64,000 nucleotides of DNA from Oceanimonas sp. GK1 (GTDB lineage Bacteria; Pseudomonadota; Gammaproteobacteria; Enterobacterales; Aeromonadaceae): positions 1,815,001-1,879,000 of the forward strand of contig NC_016745.1 in NCBI RefSeq assembly GCF_000243075.1, given 5' to 3'. This document shows positions 36,908 through 47,339 of this stretch, in pieces. Under the pieces are notes generated by a model, which ran no database searches, had not been told where the DNA came from, and saw only the letters and a list, made by a program, of their open reading frames with translations. The position numbers and the translations under genes were made by a program. Positions within the stretch are counted from its first letter, which is position 1. Each line of letters begins with the position of its first letter.

Positions 36908-37828
36908 ATGTTCAAATTCATACTCAAGCGACTGCTGGAAGCCATTCCCACCCTGCTGGTGCTGATCACCCTGTCGTTTTTCCTGATGCGCTTTGCTCCC
37001 GGCAATCCGTTCACTACCGAGCGTTCGCTGCCCCCCGAGGTGATGGCCAACATCGAGGCCGAATACGGCTTTGACCGGCCGGTGCTGGCGCAGTATTTCA
37101 GCTACCTGGGCAACCTGGCCCGGGGGGATCTGGGGCCGTCCTTCAAATACCGCGACTTTACCGTCAACGAGCTGGTGGCCCAGGCGTTGCCGGTGTCGGC
37201 GCGCATCGGCCTGTTTGCCTTTGCCGGTGCCGTGCTGCTGGGGGTGACCGCCGGCATGGTGGCAGCGTTGAAACAAAACAGCTGGGTGGATTATTTGGTG
37301 ATGTCCGGCGCCATGCTGGGGGTGGTGATCCCCTCCTTTGTGCTGGCGCCGCTGCTGATCCTGGTGTTTGCCATCGGGCTGAACTGGCTGCCCGCGGGCG
37401 GCTGGCAGGACGGCGGCTGGCAATACCTGCTGCTGCCGGTCACTGCCATGATGATGCACTACATTGCCGCCATTGCCCGCATCATGCGCGGCGCCATGAT
37501 TGAAGTGCTGAATGCGCCCTTTATTCAAACCGCCAGGGCCAAGGGCCTGCCCATGTCGTACATAGTGCGGCGCCATGCCCTGCGCCCGGCGCTGCTGCCG
37601 GTGGTGTCCTACCTGGGGCCGGCCTTTGTGGGCATCATCACCGGCTCGGTAGTGATTGAAACCATTTTCGGTCTGCCCGGCATCGGTCAGCTGTTTGTGA
37701 ACGGCGCACTCAACCGGGACTACTCCATGGTGCTGGGGCTGACCATACTGGTGGGCACTCTCACCATTACCTTTAATGCGGTGGTCGACATTCTCTACGC
37801 GCTGATCGACCCCAGAATCCGTTACTGA
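36908..37828 (+). CDS. oppB: oligopeptide ABC transporter permease OppB
   Basis: The 306-residue inner-membrane permease (306 in E. coli) has six membrane segments. The N-terminal FKFILKRLLEAIPTLLVLIT is typical, and the EAA loop that contacts the ATPases is visible as TARAKGLPMSYIVRRHALRP. ATG 36908 is preceded by CAAGGT; a longer in-frame start inside repeat R3 is rejected. The stop is 7 bp before oppC. Confidence 0.95.
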   Translation: MFKFILKRLLEAIPTLLVLITLSFFLMRFAPGNPFTTERSLPPEVMANIEAEYGFDRPVLAQYFSYLGNLARGDLGPSFKYRDFTVNELVAQALPVSARIGLFAFAGAVLLGVTAGMVAALKQNSWVDYLVMSGAMLGVVIPSFVLAPLLILVFAIGLNWLPAGGWQDGGWQYLLLPVTAMMMHYIAAIARIMRGAMIEVLNAPFIQTARAKGLPMSYIVRRHALRPALLPVVSYLGPAFVGIITGSVVIETIFGLPGIGQLFVNGALNRDYSMVLGLTILVGTLTITFNAVVDILYALIDPRIRY

Positions 37829-37835
37829 GGCAAGC

Positions 37836-38744
37836 ATGGTTACCACCCGAAACAATACCGCCGCCGTGACGCAGTTTGCCGGCGAGCTGGACGTGCGGGG
37901 GCGCTCCCTGTGGGCGGATGCCCGCCGCCGCTTTCTGCAAAACCGGGCGGCCCTGGCCAGCCTGCTGGTGCTGGTGCTGATGGGCTTGCTGGTGCTGCTG
38001 GGACCTTGGCTGTCGCCCCATGCCTTTGATGACACCGACTGGGGCGCCATGATGGCCCCGCCTGCCCTGGAAAATGCGCACTATTTTGGTACCGATTCGC
38101 TGGGGCGGGACTTGTTTGTGCGCACCCTGGTGGGCGGGCGCATCTCGCTGATGGTGGGGCTGCTCGGTGCCCTGGTGGCGGTGGTGATCGGCACCCTCTA
38201 CGGCGCCACCGCCGGCGTTATGGGGGGGCGTACCGACCGGCTGATGATGCGCCTGCTGGAAATTCTCTATTCCTTTCCCTTTATGTTTTTCGTGATCCTG
38301 CTGGTGACCTTTTTCGGCCGTAACCTGCTGCTGATCTTCCTGGCCATCGGTGCCGTGAGCTGGCTCGACACGGCACGCATCGTGCGCGGCCAGACCCTGA
38401 GCCTGAAACACCGGGAATTTGTCGAGGCGGCCGAGGTGGGCGGCGTGAGCCGGTTTCACATCATCACCCGCCATATTGTACCCAACGTGCTCGGTATCGT
38501 GGTGGTGTACGCCACCCTGCTGGTACCGGGCATGATTTTGTTTGAGTCCTTTCTCAGTTTTCTTGGCCTGGGGGTACAGGAGCCCATGACCAGCTGGGGC
38601 GCCCTGCTCGACGAAGGCGCCAAGGCGATGGAAGTGGCGCCCTGGCAGTTGCTGTTTCCCGCCGGTTTTATGGTGCTGACCCTGTTCTGCTTCAATTTTC
38701 TGGGGGACGGCCTGCGGGATGCCCTGGATCCGAGGGACCGCTGA
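37836..38744 (+). CDS. oppC: oligopeptide ABC transporter permease OppC
   Basis: The 302-residue second permease has the OppC N-terminal extension (SLWADARRRFLQNRAALASL), the FGTDSLGRDLFVRTLVGGRIS signature and the EAA loop EAAEVGGVSRFHIITRHIVPN. Its TGA overlaps the oppD ATG by 1 bp (TGATG), typical of translational coupling. Confidence 0.95.
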   Translation: MVTTRNNTAAVTQFAGELDVRGRSLWADARRRFLQNRAALASLLVLVLMGLLVLLGPWLSPHAFDDTDWGAMMAPPALENAHYFGTDSLGRDLFVRTLVGGRISLMVGLLGALVAVVIGTLYGATAGVMGGRTDRLMMRLLEILYSFPFMFFVILLVTFFGRNLLLIFLAIGAVSWLDTARIVRGQTLSLKHREFVEAAEVGGVSRFHIITRHIVPNVLGIVVVYATLLVPGMILFESFLSFLGLGVQEPMTSWGALLDEGAKAMEVAPWQLLFPAGFMVLTLFCFNFLGDGLRDALDPRDR

Positions 38745-39721
38745 TGGAGTCCGGTATGGAGCTGCTCAATGTCGATGCCCTGCGGGTGACCTTTGACACC
38801 CCCGAGGGGCAGGTGGTGGCGGTCAACGAGCTGAGCTTTACCCTCAATGCCGGCGAGACCTTAGGCATTGTGGGGGAGTCGGGCTCGGGCAAGAGCCAGA
38901 CCGCCTGTGCCATCATGGGGCTGCTGGCGAACAACGGCTTTGCCTCGGGCCGCCTGCGCTACCGGGGCCGGGAGCTGCTCGGGTTGCCGGAGCGGGAGCT
39001 CAATCGCATTCGCGCCGAACACATCGCCATGATTTTTCAGGATCCCATGACCTCGCTCAATCCCTACATGAAGGTGGGGGAGCAGCTGATGGAAGTGCTG
39101 CGGCGGCACAAGGGCCTGAGCCGCAAGGATGCCTTTGCCGAGTCGGTGCGCATGCTGGAGGCGGTCAACATTCCCGAGGCGCGGGATCGCATGAATCGCT
39201 ACCCCCACGAGCTTTCCGGCGGCATGCGCCAGCGGGTGATGATTGCCATGGCGTTGCTGTGCCGGCCGGCACTGCTGATTGCCGACGAGCCCACCACGGC
39301 GCTGGATGTGACGGTGCAGGCCCAGATCATGAGCCTGCTCAATAAACTGAAAACCGAATTCAACACCGCCATCATGCTGATCACCCACGATCTCGGGGTG
39401 GTGGCGGGCAGTTGCGACCGGGTGCTGGTGATGTACGCCGGCCGCATCATGGAAACGGCGCCGGTACGGGATCTCTTTTATCGCCCGGCCCACCCCTATA
39501 CGCAAGGGCTGCTGGCGGCCGTTCCCCGGCTCGACCGCGACACCGGCGAGCTCGCCACCATAGCCGGCACTCCGCCCAACCTGTTGCGGCTGCCGCCCGG
39601 TTGTCCCTTTCAGGCCCGCTGCCCCCATGTTTTTGACCGTTGCCGGCGAGAGGTGCCTCCGCTCAGGGAGCTTGGCGAGGGCCGGTACTGCGCCTGTTTT
39701 CTGGAGGTGAGCCATGACTGA
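38744..39721 (+). CDS. oppD: oligopeptide ABC transporter ATPase OppD
   Basis: The 325-residue ATPase has Walker [12 protein letters not shown], signature [15 protein letters not shown] and Walker [17 protein letters not shown]. Four C-terminal cysteines ([15 protein letters not shown] and a later YCAC) match the cluster that in some Opp/Dpp ATPases binds an iron-sulfur centre. An alternative ATG four codons later exists. It overlaps oppF by 8 bp. Confidence 0.95.
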   Translation: MESGMELLNVDALRVTFDTPEGQVVAVNELSFTLNAGETLGIVGESGSGKSQTACAIMGLLANNGFASGRLRYRGRELLGLPERELNRIRAEHIAMIFQDPMTSLNPYMKVGEQLMEVLRRHKGLSRKDAFAESVRMLEAVNIPEARDRMNRYPHELSGGMRQRVMIAMALLCRPALLIADEPTTALDVTVQAQIMSLLNKLKTEFNTAIMLITHDLGVVAGSCDRVLVMYAGRIMETAPVRDLFYRPAHPYTQGLLAAVPRLDRDTGELATIAGTPPNLLRLPPGCPFQARCPHVFDRCRREVPPLRELGEGRYCACFLEVSHD

Positions 39722-40694
39722 GCCGCTGTTGCGGGTACGGGATCTACGAGTGCATTTTTCCGTGCGGGCGTCCAAAGGCTGGCCCTGGCAGGCGCCGCTG
39801 CTGCTGAAGGCGGTGGACGGCGTCAGCTTTACGCTGGCTCGGGGCGAAACCTTAGGCGTCGTGGGCGAGTCGGGCTGCGGCAAGTCCACCCTGGCCCGGG
39901 CCATCATTGGCCTGGTGCCGGCCACCAGCGGCGACGTGAGCTGGCAGGGCCGGACACTGACCGGAGGAACGGCAAGTGAGTGGCGCACGGTGCGCCGGCA
40001 CATGCAGATGATTTTTCAGGATCCCCTGGCTTCACTCAATCCGCGCATGACGGTGGGGGACATTATCGCCGAGCCGCTGAGGACGTTTCAGCCAGGGCTT
40101 GGCAAGACCGAGGTACGCCGGCGTGTGGAAAGCATGATGGCGCGGGTGGGACTGTCGCCAGCCCTCATCAACCGTTATCCCCACGCGTTTTCCGGCGGCC
40201 AGTGCCAGCGCATCGGCATTGCCCGGGCGCTGATCCTTCAGCCCAGCCTGATCATCTGCGACGAGCCGGTGTCGGCGCTGGATGTGTCCATTCAGGCCCA
40301 GGTGATCAACCTGCTGAAAGACCTGCAGCGGGAGCTGGGGCTGGCATTGGTGTTTATTGCCCACGATCTGTCGGTGGTACGCCATATCGCCGATCGAGTG
40401 CTGGTGATGTACCTGGGACACGGAGTGGAGCTGGCCGACCAGCAGGCCCTCTATACCCAGCCCAGGCATCCTTATACCCAGGCACTGCTGAGTGCCGTGC
40501 CCATTCCCGATCCGGACACGGAGCGGGACCGGGTTCCCCGGCTGCTGCAAGGAGAGCCGCCGTCGCCCCTGGACCCGCCCTCGGGCTGCGTGTTCCGTAC
40601 CCGTTGCCCGCTGGCGGACGAGGGCTGTGCGCAAGCCATGCCCCGGCTGGAAGGGCCGGCTGCTCATCAAGTGGCCTGTTTCAAGGCAGAGTGA
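39714..40694 (+). CDS. oppF: oligopeptide ABC transporter ATPase OppF
   Basis: The 326-residue ATPase pairs with OppD: Walker A GESGCGKSTLA, signature FSGGQCQRIGIARAL, Walker B LIICDEPVSALDVSIQ. The N-terminal LRVRDLRVHFSVRASKGWPW is OppF-like. The C-terminal CVFRTRCPLADEGC repeats the cysteine arrangement of OppD. It is the last gene of the opp operon; no obvious intrinsic terminator follows. Confidence 0.95.
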   Translation: MTEPLLRVRDLRVHFSVRASKGWPWQAPLLLKAVDGVSFTLARGETLGVVGESGCGKSTLARAIIGLVPATSGDVSWQGRTLTGGTASEWRTVRRHMQMIFQDPLASLNPRMTVGDIIAEPLRTFQPGLGKTEVRRRVESMMARVGLSPALINRYPHAFSGGQCQRIGIARALILQPSLIICDEPVSALDVSIQAQVINLLKDLQRELGLALVFIAHDLSVVRHIADRVLVMYLGHGVELADQQALYTQPRHPYTQALLSAVPIPDPDTERDRVPRLLQGEPPSPLDPPSGCVFRTRCPLADEGCAQAMPRLEGPAAHQVACFKAE

Positions 40695-40770
40695 CGCCAT
40701 TATTTGTCCATGAGCCTTGAAAACCGCTGGGCCAGCCCCATATTCAGTCACCACGGTGCCCCATCGTCCC

Positions 40771-40799
40771 TCGACGCTGGCAAACTGCGCCGTTATAAT
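40771..40799 (+). promoter_or_regulatory. probable sigma70 promoter of tig
   Basis: -35 TCGACG (40771-40776, 4/6) and a perfect -10 TATAAT (40794-40799) separated by 17 bp, about 115 bp before the trigger factor start. Confidence 0.6.
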
Positions 40800-40915
40800 G
40801 CCGCGTCTGTATTGTAGCGAAGACATCGTCTTCACCAGGATTCAAGGAGCAGCCCGGGCTGTTTCAAACATCACAGGGTCAGCACCGCCGTGCTGAAGAA
40901 CATTGAGGTAAAAGA

Positions 40916-42226
40916 ATGCAAGTTTCTGTAGAGACGACCCAGGGCCTGGAGCGCCGCCTGACCATCACTGTTCCCGCCGAGCAGGTAACCGGCGAAGTGA
41001 ACAACCGTCTGCGTCAGCTGGCCAAGACCCGCCGCATCGACGGTTTTCGTCCTGGCAAGGCCCCGCTGACCGTCATCAAGAAAATGTTCGGCCCTTCCGT
41101 GGAAGCCGACGTGGCCGGCGACCTGATGCAGCGCAATTTCTTTGAAGCCGTGATGAGCGAAAAGCTCAACCCGGCCGGCATGCCCACCATGGAGCCTGCC
41201 CCTATCAAGACCGGTGAAGATTTCACCTTTACCGCCACCTTTGAAGTGTATCCGGAAGTGGCCGTGACCGGCCTGGACGCCGTGGCCGTTGAGAAGCCCC
41301 AGGCCGAAGTGACCGACGCCGATCTGGACAAGATGATCGACACCCTGCGCAAGCAGCACGCCGACTGGACCGAAGCCGACCGCGCCGCCGAAGACGGTGA
41401 CCGCGTCACCATGAACTTCGTGGGCTCCGTGGACGGCGAAGAGTTTGAAGGCGGCAAGGCCGACGACTTCGTGCTGGTACTGGGCTCTGGCCGCATGATC
41501 CCGGGCTTTGAAGACGGCCTGCTGGGCAAGAAAGCCGGTGACGAGTTCACCATTGAGGTGACCTTCCCCGAGGAATACCACGCCGAAAACCTGAAGGGCA
41601 AGCCCGCCAGCTTCGCCATCACCCTGACCAAGGTGGAAGCCCAGCAACTGCCCGAGCTGACCGAAGAGTTCGTCAAGCGTTTCGGCATTGCCGACGGCAC
41701 CGTGGATGGCCTGAAAGCCGAAGTGCGCAAGAACATGGAGCGCGAGCTGAGCCAGGCCCTGAAGGCGTCCGTCAAGGAGCAGGTGATCGACGGTCTGCTG
41801 GAGCAGAACGCCATCGACGTACCCCAGTCCCTGATCGACAGCGAAGTGGATACCCTGCGCAAGCAGGCGCTGCAGCGCTTTGGCGGCCTGGATGCCAAAA
41901 ACGCCCCGCAACTGCCCGCCGAGCTGTTCAAGGATCAGGCCGAGCGCCGCGTGCGCGTGGGACTGATCCTGGGCGAGCTGATCAAGGCCAACGAGATCAA
42001 GGCAGACGATGCCAAGGTGCAGGAAATCATCGCTTCCATGGCGTCTGCCTACGAAGATCCGGCCGAAGTGGTGGCCTACTACAACGACAACCCCCAGCTG
42101 CTGGAAAACGTGCGCAGCCTGGCGGTGGAAGATCAGGCCATCGAGTTCGTGCTGGCTCAGGCCAAGGTCACCGACAAGCAGGTGTCCTTTGACGAGGTGA
42201 TGAACAAGCCGGGCATGGGCGCTTAA
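40916..42226 (+). CDS. tig: trigger factor (ribosome-associated chaperone, prolyl isomerase)
   Basis: The 436-residue protein binds the ribosome tunnel exit and nascent chains. Domains: N-terminal ribosome-binding domain (1-about 145) with the [17 protein letters not shown] signature, FKBP-like isomerase domain (about 150-245; [17 protein letters not shown]) and the C-terminal chaperone arms. Length matches E. coli (432). It heads the conserved tig-clpP-clpX-lon block. Confidence 0.97.
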   Translation: MQVSVETTQGLERRLTITVPAEQVTGEVNNRLRQLAKTRRIDGFRPGKAPLTVIKKMFGPSVEADVAGDLMQRNFFEAVMSEKLNPAGMPTMEPAPIKTGEDFTFTATFEVYPEVAVTGLDAVAVEKPQAEVTDADLDKMIDTLRKQHADWTEADRAAEDGDRVTMNFVGSVDGEEFEGGKADDFVLVLGSGRMIPGFEDGLLGKKAGDEFTIEVTFPEEYHAENLKGKPASFAITLTKVEAQQLPELTEEFVKRFGIADGTVDGLKAEVRKNMERELSQALKASVKEQVIDGLLEQNAIDVPQSLIDSEVDTLRKQALQRFGGLDAKNAPQLPAELFKDQAERRVRVGLILGELIKANEIKADDAKVQEIIASMASAYEDPAEVVAYYNDNPQLLENVRSLAVEDQAIEFVLAQAKVTDKQVSFDEVMNKPGMGA

Positions 42227-42232
42227 GATCAT

Positions 42233-42263
42233 TTGACTTAAGCATCAAGCTCTTGCGTATAAT
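42233..42263 (+). promoter_or_regulatory. probable promoter of clpP-clpX
   Basis: TTGACT (42233-42238) and perfect TATAAT (42258-42263) with an extended TGCG before the -10. The 19-bp spacer is slightly long. It lies about 50 bp before clpP. Confidence 0.55.
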
Positions 42264-42313
42264 GGCCCCAGTGTACGTGCACTCGGGCCATTTTGTTTTA
42301 GGGACAAGAATCT

Positions 42314-42937
42314 ATGTCAGACAACCAGAATCCGATGATGGACGGGCCCCTGGCCGCCCTGATCCCCATGGTGGTGGAGCAGACAGCCAAGGGCGAACGT
42401 TCCTACGATATCTACTCGCGACTGCTGAAGGAGCGGGTGATCTTCCTCACCGGTCAGGTGGAAGACCACATGGCCAACCTGATCTGCGCCCAGTTGCTGT
42501 TCCTGGAGTCGGAGAACCCGGAAAAGGATATTTACCTTTATATCAACTCGCCGGGCGGTTCGGTAACGGCGGGCATGTCCATCTATGACACCATGCAGTT
42601 CATCAAGCCGAACGTAAGCACGGTGTGCATGGGCCAGGCCTGCTCCATGGGGGCTTTCCTGCTCGCCGGTGGTGCGCCGGGCAAGCGCTTTGCGCTGCCC
42701 AACAGCCGGGTGATGATCCACCAGCCCCTGGGCGGGTTTCAGGGACAGGCGTCGGACATCCAGATCCACGCCAAGGAAATTCTCTATATCAAGGACAAGC
42801 TCAACCGGCTGCTGGCCGAGCACACCGGCCAGGACCTGTCGGTGGTCGAGCGTGATACCGACCGCGACAATTTCATGTCGGCGGTTCAGGCCAAAGAATA
42901 CGGCCTGGTTGACCAGGTGCTTCTCAAGCGCGACTGA
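42314..42937 (+). CDS. clpP: ATP-dependent Clp protease proteolytic subunit
   Basis: Self-compartmentalised serine protease working with ClpX and ClpA. The 207-residue protein carries the catalytic triad S111 ([11 protein letters not shown]), H136 ([10 protein letters not shown]) and D185 (DTDRDNF). A short N-terminal propeptide is expected as in E. coli. It is followed 82 bp later by clpX. Confidence 0.98.
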   Translation: MSDNQNPMMDGPLAALIPMVVEQTAKGERSYDIYSRLLKERVIFLTGQVEDHMANLICAQLLFLESENPEKDIYLYINSPGGSVTAGMSIYDTMQFIKPNVSTVCMGQACSMGAFLLAGGAPGKRFALPNSRVMIHQPLGGFQGQASDIQIHAKEILYIKDKLNRLLAEHTGQDLSVVERDTDRDNFMSAVQAKEYGLVDQVLLKRD

Positions 42938-43019
42938 GCAAAGCGGGGCGGGGTGCTGTACACTGTGCAGTAGAGCCGACAGGGCTAAGCCCCGCGCTGC
43001 ATCCACAAGAGGTGACTGA

Positions 43020-44300
<1,281 letters not shown>

Positions 44301-44319
44301 ACGCGGCTTTTTTAACCTG

Positions 44320-44344
44320 AAAAAGGGGCATTTTGCCCCTTTTT
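44320..44344 (+). terminator. intrinsic terminator of clpPX
   Basis: AAAAAGGGGCA (44320-44330) pairs with TGCCCCTTTTT (44334-44344) around a TTT loop, forming a strong stem with a T-rich end, about 20 bp after the clpX stop. Confidence 0.9.
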
Positions 44345-44365
44345 CCGTTTTTGCCGCCGTAGCGA

Positions 44366-44392
44366 TTGAATCTTGCGATCCCGCCCCCATAT
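44366..44392 (+). promoter_or_regulatory. candidate sigma32 heat-shock promoter of lon
   Basis: TTGAAT (44366-44371) and CCCCATAT (44385-44392) match the RpoH consensus CTTGAA - 13 to 15 bp - CCCCATnT, with a 13-bp spacer. It lies 45 bp before lon, whose heat-shock control is established in E. coli. Confidence 0.65.
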
Positions 44393-44437
44393 ACTCACCC
44401 AAGCGCTAATAAATTGCATTCAAGCCGAGAGGACACT

Positions 44438-46789
44438 ATGACCCTAGAGCGTTCCGAACGCATCGAAACTCCCGTCCTGCCTCTCAGGGATGTGGTGGTT
44501 TATCCTCACATGGTCATCCCGCTGTTTGTGGGACGGGAAAAATCCATTCGCTGCCTGGAAGCGGCCATGGAGCAGGACAAGAAGGTACTGCTGATCGCCC
44601 AGAAAGATGCCTCCACCGACGATCCGGGTGTGGACGATGTCTACCAGGTCGGCACCGTGGCCAATGTGCTGCAGATGCTCAAACTGCCCGACGGCACCGT
44701 CAAGGTGCTGGTAGAAGGCGCCCAGCGTGCCCACCTGGAAGCCTTGCGGGAAGAAGACGGCTACTTTGTGGCCGAGGCCCAGTACCTGGCTACCGAGCCG
44801 CTGGACGAACGCGAGCAGGAAGTGCTGGTGCGCTCCGCCATCACCCAGTTTGAAGGCTACATCAAGCTCAACAAGAAAATTCCTCCCGAGGTGCTGACCT
44901 CGCTGTCCGCCATTGAGGACGCTGCCCGCCTGGCCGACACCATGGCCGCCCACATGCCGCTGAAGCTGGAAGACAAGCAGAAGGTGCTGGAGATCGTCGG
45001 GGTTGGCGAGCGCCTGGAATACCTGATGGCGATGATGGAAGCGGAAATGGATCTGCTGCAGGTCGAGCGCCGCATTCGTGCCCGGGTCAAGAAGCAGATG
45101 GAAAAGAGCCAGCGCGAGTACTATCTGAACGAGCAGATGAAGGCCATTCAGAAAGAGCTCGGCGAGCTGGACGAGGTGCCCGACGAGTTCGAGGCGCTGC
45201 AGCAGAAAATCGAAGACGCCGGCATGACCGACGAAGCCCGGCAAAAGACCGAGGCGGAGCTGGCCAAGCTGAAAATGATGTCGCCCATGTCGGCGGAAGC
45301 CACCGTGGTGCGCGGCTATGTGGACTGGATGATCTCGGTACCTTGGAAGAAACGGTCCAAGGTGAAAAAAGACCTGGCCAAGGCCGAAGAAATCCTTGAT
45401 GCCGATCACTATGGTCTGGAAAAGGTCAAGGAACGGATTATCGAGTACCTGGCGGTGCAGACCCGCACCAACAAGCTGAAGGGGCCCATCCTGTGCCTGG
45501 TGGGACCGCCCGGCGTGGGCAAAACCTCCCTCGGCCAGTCCATCGCCAAGGCCACCGGCCGCAAGTACGTGCGCATGGCCCTGGGCGGGGTGCGCGATGA
45601 AGCGGAAATCCGTGGTCACCGCCGTACCTACATCGGCTCCATGCCCGGCAAGCTGATCCAGAAAATGGCCAAGGTAGGCGTGCGCAACCCGCTGTTCCTG
45701 CTCGATGAAATCGATAAGATGTCGTCCGACATGCGCGGCGACCCGGCCTCGGCGCTGCTGGAAGTGCTGGATCCGGAGCAGAACCACAGCTTCAACGATC
45801 ACTACCTGGAAGTGGATTACGACCTGTCCGACGTGATGTTTGTGGCCACCTCCAACTCCATGCACATTCCCGGCCCCTTGCTGGATCGGATGGAAGTGAT
45901 CCGGCTGTCGGGCTACACCGAAGACGAAAAGCTCAACATTGCCAAGCGTCACCTGCTGTCCAAGCAGATCAGCCGCAATGGTTTGAAGGAAAGCGAGCTG
46001 GTGGTGGAAGATTCCGCCATTATCGGCATCATCCGCTACTACACCCGGGAAGCCGGGGTGCGCAGCCTGGAGCGGGAAATCTCCAAGCTGTGCCGCAAGG
46101 CGGTGAAGGAAATTCTGCTCAACAAAGACATCAAACAGGTCGTTATCAATGGTGGCAACCTGAAAAACTACCTGGGTGTGCACCGTTTTGACTACGGCAA
46201 GGCGGAAGAAAGCAACCAGGTCGGGCAGGTCACCGGTCTGGCCTGGACCGAGGTGGGCGGCGACTTGCTGACCATTGAAGTGGCCAATGTGCCGGGCAAG
46301 GGCAAGCTCAGCTACACCGGCTCTCTCGGCGATGTGATGCAGGAATCCATTCAGGCCGCCCTGACGGTGGTGCGCTCCCGTGCCGAAAAGTGGCGCATCA
46401 ACGCCGATTTTTACGAAAAGCGCGACATTCACGTGCATGTGCCCGAGGGTGCCACGCCCAAGGACGGTCCCAGCGCCGGCATCGCCATGTGTACTGCCCT
46501 GGTGTCCAGCCTCACCGGCAACCCGGTGCGCGCCGACGTGGCCATGACCGGCGAAATCACCCTGCGCGGTGAAGTGCTTCCCATCGGCGGCCTTAAAGAG
46601 AAACTGCTGGCGGCCCACCGGGGCGGCATCAAGCGGGTGGTGATACCGGCGGAAAACGAGCGGGATCTCGAAGAAATTCCGGACAACGTCAAGGGCGATC
46701 TGGAAATTCACCCGGTACGCTGGATTGACGAGGTGCTGGAGCTGGCGCTGGAGCAACCGCCCGAGGGCTTTGCGGTGGCCTCGGCCTGA
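44438..46789 (+). CDS. lon: ATP-dependent protease Lon
   Basis: The 783-residue cytoplasmic AAA+ serine protease degrades misfolded and regulatory proteins. It has an N-terminal LAN domain (about 10-200), coiled-coil linker, AAA+ module with Walker [12 protein letters not shown] and Walker [11 protein letters not shown], and a C-terminal protease domain with the Ser/Lys dyad (PKDGPSAG and [10 protein letters not shown]). The ATG follows GAGAGGA; an in-frame start 24 codons earlier would overlap the heat-shock promoter. Confidence 0.98.
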   Translation: MTLERSERIETPVLPLRDVVVYPHMVIPLFVGREKSIRCLEAAMEQDKKVLLIAQKDASTDDPGVDDVYQVGTVANVLQMLKLPDGTVKVLVEGAQRAHLEALREEDGYFVAEAQYLATEPLDEREQEVLVRSAITQFEGYIKLNKKIPPEVLTSLSAIEDAARLADTMAAHMPLKLEDKQKVLEIVGVGERLEYLMAMMEAEMDLLQVERRIRARVKKQMEKSQREYYLNEQMKAIQKELGELDEVPDEFEALQQKIEDAGMTDEARQKTEAELAKLKMMSPMSAEATVVRGYVDWMISVPWKKRSKVKKDLAKAEEILDADHYGLEKVKERIIEYLAVQTRTNKLKGPILCLVGPPGVGKTSLGQSIAKATGRKYVRMALGGVRDEAEIRGHRRTYIGSMPGKLIQKMAKVGVRNPLFLLDEIDKMSSDMRGDPASALLEVLDPEQNHSFNDHYLEVDYDLSDVMFVATSNSMHIPGPLLDRMEVIRLSGYTEDEKLNIAKRHLLSKQISRNGLKESELVVEDSAIIGIIRYYTREAGVRSLEREISKLCRKAVKEILLNKDIKQVVINGGNLKNYLGVHRFDYGKAEESNQVGQVTGLAWTEVGGDLLTIEVANVPGKGKLSYTGSLGDVMQESIQAALTVVRSRAEKWRINADFYEKRDIHVHVPEGATPKDGPSAGIAMCTALVSSLTGNPVRADVAMTGEITLRGEVLPIGGLKEKLLAAHRGGIKRVVIPAENERDLEEIPDNVKGDLEIHPVRWIDEVLELALEQPPEGFAVASA

Positions 46790-46954
46790 GCTTTTTCGCC
46801 CCGGGCCGTGGTTTGAGGCTTGTCAGTGGCCGAGACTCGCAGTAGCCTTGGAAAGCTTTTGTGGCGGTCCGGTCAGGATGAATCCGGATCGCGCACTCCA
46901 ATAACAGGGTGGTGTCACCCGACCAACACCAAATAATGAACAAGGGGAATGACC

Positions 46955-47227
46955 GTGAATAAATCTCAACTGATTGACAGAATCGCCGACGGCGCCGACA
47001 TCACCAAGGCCTCTGCCGGCCGTGCGCTGGACGCCTTCGTGGAAGCGATTACCGAAACCCTGAAAGACGGTGACTCTGTCTCTCTGGTTGGCTTTGGCAC
47101 CTTTGAAGTACGCGAGCGTGCCGCCCGTACCGGCCGTAACCCGCAAACCGGCGCCACCATTGAAATTGCCGCTGCCAAGACCCCGGCCTTCAAGGCCGGC
47201 AAGGCACTGAAAGACGCCGTTAACTGA
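46955..47227 (+). CDS. hupB: DNA-binding protein HU-beta
   Basis: The 90-residue histone-like nucleoid protein matches E. coli HupB closely ([34 protein letters not shown], the DNA-binding arm). GTG 46955 is chosen as start: AGGGG is 7 nt upstream, whereas it nearly touches the ATG at 46949, and E. coli hupB also starts with GTG. It lies between lon and ppiD as usual and has its own terminator. Confidence 0.97.
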   Translation: MNKSQLIDRIADGADITKASAGRALDAFVEAITETLKDGDSVSLVGFGTFEVRERAARTGRNPQTGATIEIAAAKTPAFKAGKALKDAVN

Positions 47228-47270
47228 CATCAGCACGCCGGCATCACAGCCGGTATACTGACTCCGAACA

Positions 47271-47298
47271 AGGCGCATCCCGTGGTGCGCTTTTTTTT
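47271..47298 (+). terminator. intrinsic terminator of hupB
   Basis: GCGCA (47273-47277) and TGCGC (47286-47290) form the stem, extendable by partial pairing in the loop, followed by eight T residues (47291-47298). Confidence 0.85.
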
Positions 47299-47339
47299 CG
47301 GCACCGGCGCCATGGCGCCATCGGGAGCAATAACGACTT

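Noticed and set aside
44444-46756. 770-codon open frame antisense to lon
   Set aside because: It lies entirely within lon, has atypical composition and no recognisable domain; a mirror of lon codon usage.
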